From positions 434,001 through 498,000 of the forward strand of contig NZ_FNWK01000002.1 of assembly GCF_900108295.1 (NCBI RefSeq): a stretch of DNA of 64,000 nucleotides. Direction: 5' to 3'. The DNA is from Sphingopyxis sp. YR583 (GTDB lineage Bacteria; Pseudomonadota; Alphaproteobacteria; Sphingomonadales; Sphingomonadaceae). Positions 17,873 through 25,866 of the stretch are shown one piece after another. Both the position numbers and the translations under genes were made by a program. Every line of letters begins with the position of its first letter. Within the stretch, counting starts at the first letter, position 1. The notes beneath the pieces were generated by a model. The model was not told the origin of the DNA. It ran no database searches and worked only from the letters and a program-made list of their open reading frames with translations.

Positions 17873-19692
17873 TCGACCGTCACCGACTTCGCCAAGTTCC
17901 GCGGTTGATCAACATCAGTCCCCTTCGCGACCGCCACATGATACGCCAAGAGCTGCACGGGCACCGCATAGACGAGCGGCGCGATCAGCGGGTGGACCTT
18001 GGGCATTTCGATCGTCGCCATGCAGCCGTCGCCGGCTTCGGCGAGACCCTCGGCGTCGGAAATCAGCACGACCTTGCCGCCACGTGCCATGACTTCCTGC
18101 ATGTTGCTGACGGTCTTTTCGAACAGCGGGCCCGACGGCGCGAGAACAATCACCGGGACGGCTTCGTCGATCAGCGCGATCGGGCCGTGCTTCATCTCGC
18201 CCGACGCATAGCCTTCGGCATGGATGTACGAGATTTCCTTGAGCTTGAGCGCGCCCTCGAGCGCGAGCGGATAGTCTGGACCACGGCCGAGGTAGAGCAC
18301 GTCGCGCGCGGGGGCGACGAGATGCGCCATCTTCGAGATTTCCTCGTCGTGCGCCAGCGCGGCATTGAGCGCGGCGGGCGCCTCGATCAGATGCTTGACG
18401 ATCTCGCGTTCCTCATCAGCGCTGAGCTTGCCCTTCTTGAGCGCGAGATGTGCGGCGAGCGCGGCGAGCACCGCGAGCTGACAGGTGAAGGCCTTGGTCG
18501 AGGCGACGCCGATCTCGGGACCGGCGTGCGTCGGGAGCAGCAGGTCGGCTTCGCGCGCCATGCTGCTAGTCGGCACGTTGACGACGACCGCGATCGTCTG
18601 CCCGTTCGCCTTGCAATGGCGGAGCGCGGCGAGCGTGTCGGCGGTCTCGCCCGACTGCGAGATAAAGAGCGCGAGCCCACCGGGTTGCAGCACAGGGTCA
18701 CGATAACGGAACTCCGACGCGACATCGATGTCGACGGGGACGCGCGCGAAGGTCTCGAACCAATATTTGGCGACCATGCCCGCGTAGAAGCTGGTCCCGC
18801 ATGCGACGATGGTGATGCGTTCGATGCCCGCGAGGTCGAAATCCATCTGCGGCAGCGCGACGGTCTGTTCGAGCGGGCGGATATAGGAGGAGAGCGTCTG
18901 CGCGACGACGGTCGGCTGCTCGAAAATCTCCTTCTGCATGAAGTGGCGGTAATTGCCCTTTTCGACCGCGGCGGCGGTGACGCCCGAGGTCGTGATTTCG
19001 CGCGTCACCGGATTGTTTTCGGCGTCGTAGATTTGCGCGCCTTCGGTCGTGATGACGACCCAGTCGCCTTCGTCGAGATAGGCGATCTTCTGCGTCAGCG
19101 GCGCGAGTGCGAGCGCATCCGAGCCGAGATAGGTTTCACCCTCGCCATAACCGACGACGAGCGGTGAGCCGAGGCGCGCGCCGATGAGCAGGTCGGGGTG
19201 CTGGCGGAATGCGATCGCGAGCGCGAAGGCGCCGCGGAGCTGCGGCAGCACCGCCTTCACCGCATCCTGTGGCGACTTGCCGGCCTCGACCTGTTCGCTG
19301 ACGAGGTGCGCGACGACTTCGGTATCGGTCTCGCTTTCGAACTTGCGGCCACGCGCCTGCAGCGCTTCACGCAGGGGCTTGAAATTCTCGATGATGCCGT
19401 TGTGGACGAGCGCGACTTCGCCGGTCGCATGCGGGTGCGCGTTGCTCGTCGTCGGCGCGCCGTGCGTCGCCCAGCGCGTGTGCGCGATGCCGACGGTGCC
19501 CGGCGCAGGATTGCCGGCGAGTTCCTTGACGAGATTGTTCAGCTTGCCCTCGGCGCGGCGGCGGATCAGTTGCCCGCCCTCGACCGTGCAGACGCCCGCC
19601 GAATCATAGCCGCGATATTCCATGCGCTTGAGGCCATCGACCAGCCGGTCCGCCACCTGGTCCTTGCCGATGATTCCGATAATTCCGCACAT
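17869..19692 (-). CDS. glmS: Glutamine-fructose-6-phosphate aminotransferase
   Basis: First step of UDP-GlcNAc synthesis: fructose-6-phosphate plus glutamine gives glucosamine-6-phosphate. The 607-residue length is typical. The N-terminal amidotransferase domain starts with the processed nucleophile C2 (MCGIIGIIG) and is followed by two SIS sugar-isomerase domains (SQSGETADTLAAL in the first) and the C-terminal DVDQPRNLAKSVTVE. It lies 15 bases downstream of the vapBC-type pair and overlaps the GFA gene at its end. No glmS ribozyme-like leader is apparent in the very short upstream gap. glmU and glmM are also in this window. Confidence 0.97.
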   Translation of the reverse strand: MCGIIGIIGKDQVADRLVDGLKRMEYRGYDSAGVCTVEGGQLIRRRAEGKLNNLVKELAGNPAPGTVGIAHTRWATHGAPTTSNAHPHATGEVALVHNGIIENFKPLREALQARGRKFESETDTEVVAHLVSEQVEAGKSPQDAVKAVLPQLRGAFALAIAFRQHPDLLIGARLGSPLVVGYGEGETYLGSDALALAPLTQKIAYLDEGDWVVITTEGAQIYDAENNPVTREITTSGVTAAAVEKGNYRHFMQKEIFEQPTVVAQTLSSYIRPLEQTVALPQMDFDLAGIERITIVACGTSFYAGMVAKYWFETFARVPVDIDVASEFRYRDPVLQPGGLALFISQSGETADTLAALRHCKANGQTIAVVVNVPTSSMAREADLLLPTHAGPEIGVASTKAFTCQLAVLAALAAHLALKKGKLSADEEREIVKHLIEAPAALNAALAHDEEISKMAHLVAPARDVLYLGRGPDYPLALEGALKLKEISYIHAEGYASGEMKHGPIALIDEAVPVIVLAPSGPLFEKTVSNMQEVMARGGKVVLISDAEGLAEAGDGCMATIEMPKVHPLIAPLVYAVPVQLLAYHVAVAKGTDVDQPRNLAKSVTVE

Positions 19693-19707
19693 GGGTTCTG
19701 GCTTTCA

Positions 19708-20076
19708 TTAGAGCGTGTAGGGAACGCGAATACCCGGCATCGACGCCGGAAACACCTTGATATTGCGTGTGACGAGGATGCGCCCGCTGATCTGCGCGGT
19801 CGCCAGTACGAAAGCGTCGGCCAAGGTCAAGCCCTTGCGCTCCGCGCGCAGCGCCGCGGCTCGGCGTGCGACCGCGTCGCCGATCTCCTCGACCTGAAAG
19901 CAGCCGAGAAAGGCCTCGACCGCCTTGACCGACGCGGGGTCGGCGGCGGACATCACCTCGGTCCAGCTCACGCGGCTGATGCTCTTGCGCCCGGCACGGC
20001 GGATTTCACCGCGCGCCGCCTCGACGCCGTTCAGCGCGTCGATCAATATGTCACTGTCGAATTGCGCGTCGATCAT
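19708..20076 (-). CDS. PIN-domain toxin of a VapBC-type pair
   Basis: A 122-residue PIN-domain protein, probably an RNase. Acidic residues in the expected places are D7/D9 in FDSDILID, E40 in SWTEVM and D87 in TLADAFVLATA. The fourth position, usually an aspartate in T-R-D, is N105 (TRNIKVF), a common variant. It overlaps the antitoxin by four bases (ATGA) and ends 15 bases before glmS. The pair therefore sits immediately upstream of an essential cell-wall gene and may share its transcript. The target RNA is unknown. Confidence 0.85.
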   Translation of the reverse strand: MIDAQFDSDILIDALNGVEAARGEIRRAGRKSISRVSWTEVMSAADPASVKAVEAFLGCFQVEEIGDAVARRAAALRAERKGLTLADAFVLATAQISGRILVTRNIKVFPASMPGIRVPYTL

Positions 20077-20297
20077 TCGCGCTTGCCCCGAAGGCGCCGC
20101 TGATATTTCAGCCCATCGCCGATATCGCCGCGGGCGCGGAAGATGCCGAAGGCATTATCGATCGCATCCCCCGACACATCGGCGCGATAGGCCGAAACCG
20201 CGCGGCGCACGAGTTCGGCGCGCGATACGCCCTGTTCGGCGGCAAGCGCATCGAGCCACTGGATATCGTCGTCAGGAATGTCGGCGAGGAAGCGCAT
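20073..20297 (-). CDS. Ribbon-helix-helix antitoxin of a VapBC-type pair
   Basis: A 74-residue protein with a ribbon-helix-helix-like N-terminus (IPDDDIQWLDALAAEQGVSRAELVRRAVSAYRA, residues 6-38 region) and a basic tail that should wrap the toxin. It precedes and overlaps the PIN toxin gene. A perfect 10-base inverted repeat lies 7-29 bases upstream of its ATG (20304-20326), in the expected place for autoregulation by the antitoxin/toxin complex. No good Shine-Dalgarno is visible before the ATG, so translation may start on a very short leader. Confidence 0.85.
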   Translation of the reverse strand: MRFLADIPDDDIQWLDALAAEQGVSRAELVRRAVSAYRADVSGDAIDNAFGIFRARGDIGDGLKYQRRLRGKRE

Positions 20298-20303
20298 GAT
20301 TTC

Positions 20304-20326
20304 TTGATATCATACCATGATATCAA
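20304..20326. promoter_or_regulatory. Palindromic operator of the vapBC-type pair
   Basis: Perfect inverted repeat TTGATATCAT (20304-20313), three-base spacer, ATGATATCAA (20317-20326). It is AT-rich in a GC-rich region, lies six bases upstream of the antitoxin ATG and one base from the stop of the GNAT gene. Autorepression by the RHH antitoxin is the usual logic of such loci; binding itself is inferred. Confidence 0.75.
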
Positions 20327-20327
20327 A

Positions 20328-20792
20328 TCAAGCCGGCAACTGCTTCCGATAGACAAGGAAACCCGATTTTTCGGCGATACGATCGTAAAGCAGCATCGCC
20401 GTGTCGTTTGTCTCGTGCGTCATCCAATAGACGCGCGGCAGCGACCGCTCCTGCGCGGCGCGATACACCGCCTCGATCAGCGCGCGGCCGACGCCCTTTC
20501 CCCGAGCCTCGGCGCTGGTGAACAAGTCCTGCAGGTAGAGCGACGGAAGCAGCGAGGTCGTGCTGCGATGGAGCAGATAATGGGTCAGGCCAAGAAGCGC
20601 GCCATCCTGCTCGGCGACGAGTGCGAACATCGGCTCATAGGGGTCGAAGAAACGCTCCCACGTTGCGGCAGTAATCTCGGGCGCCAGCGCGGTGTCGCCG
20701 CTGCGGCCGTAGAATGCGTTATAGCCGTCCCACAGGGGCAGCCAGCGACCATAGTCGGCGCGTGCCGCCGGACGGACGACCAGGCCGCTCAT
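20328..20792 (-). CDS. GNAT family N-acetyltransferase
   Basis: A 154-residue acetyltransferase. The acetyl-CoA pyrophosphate loop is RGKGVG (97-102), preceded by the beta-strand LYLQDLFTSAEA and followed by the ALIEAVYR helix. The C-terminal AMLLYDRIAEKSGFLVYRK is typical of the family. The substrate is unknown. Its ATG overlaps the stop of the small gene upstream (ATGA), making a three-gene run GNAT, unknown, GNAT after glmU. Its stop is one base from the vapBC operator. Confidence 0.88.
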   Translation of the reverse strand: MSGLVVRPAARADYGRWLPLWDGYNAFYGRSGDTALAPEITAATWERFFDPYEPMFALVAEQDGALLGLTHYLLHRSTTSLLPSLYLQDLFTSAEARGKGVGRALIEAVYRAAQERSLPRVYWMTHETNDTAMLLYDRIAEKSGFLVYRKQLPA

Positions 20793-21103
20793 GCCCGCCC
20801 GAAATTCCGGTCAACGAAGATCATCGCGAACTGAACCGGATCGGGCGCCTCGCCATTGCCCGCGGCAAAGCGCGCCTTGCCATCGGTCCAGATTTGCCGG
20901 ATCTGCGCGGGCAGCTCGGGTCCGAATTTCATCTGCAGCTCGACGATCCGCTCCCAGCTACCCTTGAAACCAAAGCTCTGTTCGAGCTGCGGCACCATCG
21001 CCTTGCAATAAGTCTCGGTGGCGGCGTCGAGATGGCCGATCGCCTGCAGCACCCAGGCGTCGACAAAGCGCAGGAAGGGCTTGTCGGTATAGCGGTCACT
21101 CAC
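20789..21103 (-). CDS. Small conserved-looking protein of unknown function
   Basis: A 104-residue soluble protein with no motif I recognise. It contains aromatic-rich segments (FLRFVDAWVLQAIGHLDAA) and a helical look, without signal peptide or membrane segment. The GTG start overlaps the preceding GNAT stop (GTGA), and its own stop overlaps the next GNAT start (ATGA), so it is tightly coupled between two acetyltransferases. The coding frame is supported by this double overlap rather than by homology. Confidence 0.7.
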   Translation of the reverse strand: MSDRYTDKPFLRFVDAWVLQAIGHLDAATETYCKAMVPQLEQSFGFKGSWERIVELQMKFGPELPAQIRQIWTDGKARFAAGNGEAPDPVQFAMIFVDRNFGRA

Positions 21104-21636
21104 TTGCTCTTCTCCATCCATTCGCCCTGCAGCAGCCCATAGATCAGCGAATCGCGCACGCCGATATGCGTTTCCCACTCGCCGCGCAGGTGGCCCTCGC
21201 GCTGAAAGCCCAACCGTTCCAGCAGCCCGATCGAGCCGGTATTTTCGGGATCGGTGTCGGCAAAAATCCGGCGCAGTTTCATTTCGCCGAAACCATGGTC
21301 GATCACGCGGCCGACCGCTTCGCGCGCGATCCCGCTGCCCCAACGGTCGCGGCGCAGGATATAGCCGACCTCTTTCACGTCGGGCTTGCCGTCGATCAGG
21401 ATGACCCAGCCGAGCGCGACATCGTCGTCCGCGGTGATCGCCCAGCAAAGATAGCCCTGCCCCTCGCTCGCATTGCCTTTGACATAGTCGGCGGTCTCGG
21501 CAAGCGACTGGTGCGGCCCGCTCGACCACCAGACCATCACCTCGGGATCGGACAGCACCGGGTACAGCGCGGGCGCGTCATCCTCGCGGAGTTGGCGCAG
21601 CACGAGGCGCGCGGTGGTCAGCGTCGGCGCGGGCAT
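21100..21636 (-). CDS. RimJ/RimL-type GNAT N-acetyltransferase
   Basis: A 178-residue acetyltransferase of the ribosomal-protein-alanine/GNAT_3 type. It begins with the usual LTTARLVLRQLREDDA stretch, has GYILRRDRWGSGIAREAVG (about 91-109) as the acetyl-CoA loop, and ends with NTGSIGLLERLGFQREG followed by a short tail. It may acetylate a protein N-terminus or a small amine. It starts four bases after the glmU stop, so it is probably co-transcribed with glmU. Confidence 0.9.
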   Translation of the reverse strand: MPAPTLTTARLVLRQLREDDAPALYPVLSDPEVMVWWSSGPHQSLAETADYVKGNASEGQGYLCWAITADDDVALGWVILIDGKPDVKEVGYILRRDRWGSGIAREAVGRVIDHGFGEMKLRRIFADTDPENTGSIGLLERLGFQREGHLRGEWETHIGVRDSLIYGLLQGEWMEKSK

Positions 21637-21640
21637 GTTA

Positions 21641-22993
21641 TCACTTCTTCTCCGCCGCTTTTTTCTTGCGCATCGCGTCGTGGAAGCGGTCGGCCCAGCC
21701 GGGCTTGACGAGCTGTTCGCCGCGCACGAGCCGGAGTTCGCCGTCGGCGACGTCGCGGGTCACCGCGCTTCCCGCCGCAACGATCGCATCGGCGCCGATC
21801 TTCACGGGCGCGACGAGTGCGCTGTTCGATCCGATGAAGGCGCGCTCGCCGATCTCGGTCTTGTATTTGAAATAGCCGTCATAGTTGCAGGTGATTGTGC
21901 CCGCACCGATGTTCGCGCCCGCCCCCACGCTGACGTCGCCAAGATAAGTGAGATGGTTCGCCTTCGCGCCTTTGCCGAGCACCGCTTTCTTGGTTTCGAC
22001 GAAATTGCCGATCTTCGCCTTCTCGCCAAGGACCGTGCCGGGACGCAGCCGCGCGAACGGGCCGACCTCGCAGCCGGCGCCGACGATCGCTCCCTCGATA
22101 TGGCAATTGGCGCGGATTTTCACATTGTCGGCGATCGTCGCGCCGGGGCCGAAAAAGACATTGGGTTCGATCGTCACATCGCGGCCGAGCTTCGTATCCC
22201 ACGCAAACCAGATGGTGTCGGGCGCGATCAGGCTGGCGCCGTCGGCCATCGCCTGCACGCGTCGCCGCGCTTGCCACTCGCCCTCCATCGCAGCGAGCTC
22301 GCCGCGGCTGTTGATGCCCGCGACGTCATAGGGATCGGTGATGACGACCGCGCAGTGGCGCCCGTCGGCATTCGCGATATTGACGATGTCGACGAGATAA
22401 TATTCCTTCGCCGCATTGTCGTCGGTGACGCGCGCGAGCAGCGCGAAGAGGTCTGCCGACTTCGCTGCCATCAGCCCCGAGTTGCAGAGGCGAACCGCGC
22501 GCTCGGCGTCGCTCGCATCCTTGTGCTCGACCATCTTCACGACGCGGTCGCCCTCGGTGATGACGCGGCCATATTGCTGCGCATCGGCGGGCTCGAAGGC
22601 GAGCACGACGACGGCGGGCGCGTCGTCGGCGTTCAGCCGGTCGATCATCGCCTGCATCGTCGCCGCGGGAACGAAGGGCACATCGCCGTAGAGGATCAGG
22701 ACATCGCCGTCGAAACCCGCGAGCGCCGCTTCGCCCTGCTGCACCGCATGGCCGGTGCCGAGCTGCGGCTCCTGTACCGCAAGGTCGGCGCTTCCTGCCA
22801 GCGCGGCTTCGAGCTGGTCGGCCTTGTCGCCGACGATCACGACCTTCTTCGCAGGGCTGAGTTCGTCGACGCTCGCCATAAGGTGCAGCAGCATCGGCCG
22901 TCCCGCGATCGGGTGCAGCACCTTGTGCAGGTCGGATTTCATGCGGGTGCCCTTGCCCGCGGCGAGAATGACGGCAGCGATCGGATTGCTCAT
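21641..22993 (-). CDS. glmU: Bifunctional GlcNAc-1-phosphate uridyltransferase / glucosamine-1-phosphate acetyltransferase
   Basis: Last two steps to UDP-GlcNAc. The 450-residue protein has an N-terminal nucleotidyltransferase with LAAGKGTRMKS (residues 10-20) and a C-terminal left-handed beta-helix with repeated hexapeptides (GAGANIGAGTITCNYDG). A final TRDVADGELRLVRGEQ tail follows. The ATG at 22993 gives the family start MSNPIAAVIL; an ATG at 23005 is possible. Divergent from gph across about 59 bases, and followed by the two GNAT genes. Confidence 0.96.
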   Translation of the reverse strand: MSNPIAAVILAAGKGTRMKSDLHKVLHPIAGRPMLLHLMASVDELSPAKKVVIVGDKADQLEAALAGSADLAVQEPQLGTGHAVQQGEAALAGFDGDVLILYGDVPFVPAATMQAMIDRLNADDAPAVVVLAFEPADAQQYGRVITEGDRVVKMVEHKDASDAERAVRLCNSGLMAAKSADLFALLARVTDDNAAKEYYLVDIVNIANADGRHCAVVITDPYDVAGINSRGELAAMEGEWQARRRVQAMADGASLIAPDTIWFAWDTKLGRDVTIEPNVFFGPGATIADNVKIRANCHIEGAIVGAGCEVGPFARLRPGTVLGEKAKIGNFVETKKAVLGKGAKANHLTYLGDVSVGAGANIGAGTITCNYDGYFKYKTEIGERAFIGSNSALVAPVKIGADAIVAAGSAVTRDVADGELRLVRGEQLVKPGWADRFHDAMRKKKAAEKK

Positions 22994-23052
22994 GCCGCGA
23001 GCCATGCCAGCAAATCATTGCGGTTTCCAGAGCATCGCGCCATGCGCTGCGG

Positions 23053-23715
23053 ATGAACGGATTTCCTTTTGCGATCGTCGGCTTCGACCTCGACGGCACC
23101 TTGCTCGACACGCTCGGCGACCTCGCCGCCGCGGTAAACCACGCGCTTGCACGGATGGACCGCGCGCCGCTGAGCACCGACGCCGTGCGGCCGATGATCG
23201 GACGCGGCGCGAAGCATATGCTCGAGGAAGGCCTGCGCGCGTCGGGCGGCGTCCCCGACGGCGCGGTCGAGCGGCTCTACCCCGAACTACTGGACTTTTA
23301 CAGCGAGCATATTGCGGTCCACACCCAGCCCTTCCCCGGCGTGATCGCCGCGCTCGACCGGCTCGACGCGATGGGAATCAAAACCGCGGTCGTCACCAAC
23401 AAGGCCGAGCATCTCGCGCGCCTGTTGCTCGCCGAATTCGATATGACCGATCGCATGGCGACAATCATCGGCGGCGACACGCTGGGCGTCCGCAAGCCGT
23501 CGCCCGAACCAATCCATGCCATGGTCGAACGATGCGGTGGTGGGCGCGCGGCGTTCGTTGGTGACAGTATCTATGACGTCATGGCGGCGAAGAACGCGGG
23601 CGTGCCGAGTGTCGCGGTCAGTTTCGGCTTCCTCGATCGACGCGCACCCGAGCTTGGCGCCGATCATGTGATCGACCATTATGACGAACTGGTGCCGCTG
23701 CTCGCGACGCTCTAG
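23053..23715 (+). CDS. gph: Phosphoglycolate phosphatase-type HAD hydrolase
   Basis: A 220-residue HAD-IA phosphatase. Motif I is GFDLDGTLLDTL (nucleophile at about residue 10), motif II VVTNKAEHL, motif III RKPSPEP and motif IV FVGDSIYDVMAAKNAG. The order and spacing fit Gph, which removes 2-phosphoglycolate formed during DNA repair, though related sugar phosphatases look alike. Its stop TAG lies within CTAG shared with the stop of the convergent gene (23712), so the two genes overlap by four bases tail to tail. Confidence 0.85.
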   Translation: MNGFPFAIVGFDLDGTLLDTLGDLAAAVNHALARMDRAPLSTDAVRPMIGRGAKHMLEEGLRASGGVPDGAVERLYPELLDFYSEHIAVHTQPFPGVIAALDRLDAMGIKTAVVTNKAEHLARLLLAEFDMTDRMATIIGGDTLGVRKPSPEPIHAMVERCGGGRAAFVGDSIYDVMAAKNAGVPSVAVSFGFLDRRAPELGADHVIDHYDELVPLLATL

Positions 23716-24725
23716 CGCTTGCGCCACTTCGTCCAGAGATGCCTCGCGAGCATCGCGGGCGGCATCCGCAGCCAGTGCGAGCGGATATAGAAGGCCTGAT
23801 CGAGAAGCAGCTGCGTGACGCGCCCCCAGTCGTCGCGCGCGAGAAGGCGTCGGCGAAACCAGACGTCGGCAGGATCCTGCAGATCCCACCCCTGGGGCAG
23901 CGTCGCCCCATAAAGATCGCGCGCCAGCCGCGCCGCGCGATGCACGGGGATGCGCAATCCGTGAAGGTCCGCACGGGCGTCAAGCTTGCCCCAATAGCCC
24001 GGATCGGCGGCCGCGAAATCGCGCGTCATCGAGTGGAAATCCCACAGATTGCGTAGCCCGCCCTGCAGATCGCCGTCGGCGAGCATATGCGCCGCGCAAT
24101 GGCACGCCATATCGGCGGGGTTCAGAACCGCGAACCCCGCACGGCTGCTCACCGCCTCGCTGACCAGCGCCAGCGCGTCGGGGGTGATCCGGTGGGTGCG
24201 CGGCAGGATCGTGTGATGCACGTCGATCATCCGGTCGCGGACCTTGTGGATCATCGGCGGCAGTTCATGCATATGCTGGCGGTAATAGGCATCGTCATAC
24301 GGGTCCGACTTCACCCACTCCCATCCCGCCTTGAGCAGGTCATTTTCGGCGCGGCGGATGTCGTGCGCGAGGACCAATATGTCGAGATCGCCGATCTGGC
24401 GCCCGGCGGCGCAGGCCATGTCCACGGCGGCATAGGCCGCGCCTTTCAGCAGCACGAATTCGATCCCCGCCGGCGCCAGCGCACGGCGCGCCATCTCGGC
24501 CTCCCACAAAGCCTGCGTCTGTGCGACCTTGGCAGCCGCACGCTGGTCGGCAAACAGCGCGGCGACGGTGGGCGGGAGGTCGGCATCGGCCAGATGATGC
24601 GCGAGCGTCGCCAGCATCGCCTCGCTGCGCGCAACGCCGATCACACCGTCCCAATCGCGCGGCACCAGCGCGACCGGATCGCAACGTCCGGAAAGCAGGT
24701 CGACGAAGCTTTGGACTGCGCTCAC
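23712..24725 (-). CDS. Nucleotidyltransferase family protein (PF14907-like)
   Basis: A 337-residue protein of the uncharacterised nucleotidyltransferase group. A LLKGAAY segment (about 92-98) is followed by RQIGDLDILV (109-118), whose G-D-x-D pattern should bind metal and NTP. A long all-helical C-terminal part follows. The GTG at 24725 overlaps the stop of the HprK-related gene (GTGA) and is chosen over an upstream start inside that gene. It is the last gene of a MarR, PqqD-like, HprK-like, NTase operon. Its substrate is unknown; as I recall, this family sits beside HprK-related kinase A in exosortase-bearing genomes. Confidence 0.82.
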   Translation of the reverse strand: MSAVQSFVDLLSGRCDPVALVPRDWDGVIGVARSEAMLATLAHHLADADLPPTVAALFADQRAAAKVAQTQALWEAEMARRALAPAGIEFVLLKGAAYAAVDMACAAGRQIGDLDILVLAHDIRRAENDLLKAGWEWVKSDPYDDAYYRQHMHELPPMIHKVRDRMIDVHHTILPRTHRITPDALALVSEAVSSRAGFAVLNPADMACHCAAHMLADGDLQGGLRNLWDFHSMTRDFAAADPGYWGKLDARADLHGLRIPVHRAARLARDLYGATLPQGWDLQDPADVWFRRRLLARDDWGRVTQLLLDQAFYIRSHWLRMPPAMLARHLWTKWRKR

Positions 24726-25588
24726 TTTGTCGTGTCCGCCCAAAGCTGCTCGACCAGCGCGACGCCGGTCGCGCTGTCTGGATAGGAAATGCCGAACGCG
24801 GGAGTTTCACGAACGAGCCGCGTCAACGCGGCAAAGCCCGCCTCTCCGAGCGCGACATAGTTGGTCGACGCCTCGGTCAGCCGGACAAAGGCTTCACCCT
24901 CGCCCATCGCTTCGATCGCAGTCTCGCCGCCGAAGCGCGGAAAGAGCAGCAGCGCCGGACGCGCGGGTTCGTGCATCGCGGCGATGGCTTCGGGCCGCGG
25001 GATTAAATGGCGAATGTCGCCCTTCGGCGTCGCGGCGAGCAGCGGGCCGAGCCGCGCCGGATCGACGCGGGCCGCAACCTCGGCAATCGCTTCATTCTTC
25101 AGGCTGACCGCGCGCGGAAAGGCGAAAGCATCGCCCCCAGCCGGGTCGATCAGTGTGAATTCGTCGCCCATCAGCCGCCAGTCGCCCTCTCCCAGCAGCG
25201 CCGCGAGCGTCGATTTGCCCGACCCCGACTCGCCCGACATGATCAGCGTGCGTCCGTCCTTTGCCACCGCGCTCGCGTGGAGCAGCATATGACGTCGCCA
25301 GCCGAGCGCGACCTGCAAATTCATTCCCATCTCGGCGGCGAGCAGCCCCATCGACAGCGGCAACGGCAGCGCGTCGGGAACGACGAAATCGCCGCCGATA
25401 TGCACCGAAGGTCGCAACCAGCGCCGCCATGGCCGTGCGGCGAACAATCGGACGGTCGCATCGGCAGGGCGCGCATCGTCCGCAGGATATTGGGCATAAA
25501 GGTGCCGGAGCGCCGCAATCGGTTCGGCCCAGTCGCTGCCGATACGAAATTGCACCGGGCCGACGGCAATGCGTATCTTGTGCGTCAC
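24722..25588 (-). CDS. HprK-related kinase A (HPr-rel-A system)
   Basis: A 288-residue protein with the C-terminal fold of HPr kinase/phosphorylase but no HPr or classic HprK N-terminal domain. The P-loop GESGSGKST spans 119-127, preceded by HASAVAKDG (H104), and the GDEFTLID segment (141-148) follows. This matches the family I know as HprK-related kinase A (TIGR04352). The GTG start overlaps the PqqD-like gene stop and its own stop overlaps the nucleotidyltransferase start, so translation is coupled on both sides. The phosphoacceptor is unknown; no PTS protein is encoded nearby. Confidence 0.85.
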   Translation of the reverse strand: MTHKIRIAVGPVQFRIGSDWAEPIAALRHLYAQYPADDARPADATVRLFAARPWRRWLRPSVHIGGDFVVPDALPLPLSMGLLAAEMGMNLQVALGWRRHMLLHASAVAKDGRTLIMSGESGSGKSTLAALLGEGDWRLMGDEFTLIDPAGGDAFAFPRAVSLKNEAIAEVAARVDPARLGPLLAATPKGDIRHLIPRPEAIAAMHEPARPALLLFPRFGGETAIEAMGEGEAFVRLTEASTNYVALGEAGFAALTRLVRETPAFGISYPDSATGVALVEQLWADTTK

Positions 25589-25866
25589 ACCCGCTCCACC
25601 AGCCCCATCGCGGCAAGCTCGCCGAGCCGCTCGGCAAGGATGGGCTGCACATCGTCGTCGCCCTCGAAATCGAACACCGCGGCAAGGCGCGATGCAAGGA
25701 GGGCAGCGTTGCAGACGTCGGCGCCCATGGCGTCCAGTATCTCGGGCATCGGCGAGACGACGAGATGCGTCTGCATAGAGCGCCGGTCGAAAATCGCGGT
25801 CAGTTCGCCGAGCGGCTCGATCCGCAGCGCGCCCGGCGGCGCGGCGCGATACGTCCGATCAGCCAT
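25585..25866 (-). CDS. PqqD-family peptide-binding protein of the HPr-rel-A system
   Basis: A 93-residue protein resembling PqqD-like chaperones (RRE fold) that hold leader peptides for modifying enzymes. The core FDRRSMQTHLVVSPMPEILDA is followed by a helical C-terminus ending in ERLGELAAMGLVERV. The position directly before an HprK-related kinase fits the family I recall as TIGR04353. It overlaps MarR by eight bases and the kinase by four. No obvious precursor peptide gene lies alongside, so its client is unknown. Confidence 0.78.
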   Translation of the reverse strand: MADRTYRAAPPGALRIEPLGELTAIFDRRSMQTHLVVSPMPEILDAMGADVCNAALLASRLAAVFDFEGDDDVQPILAERLGELAAMGLVERV

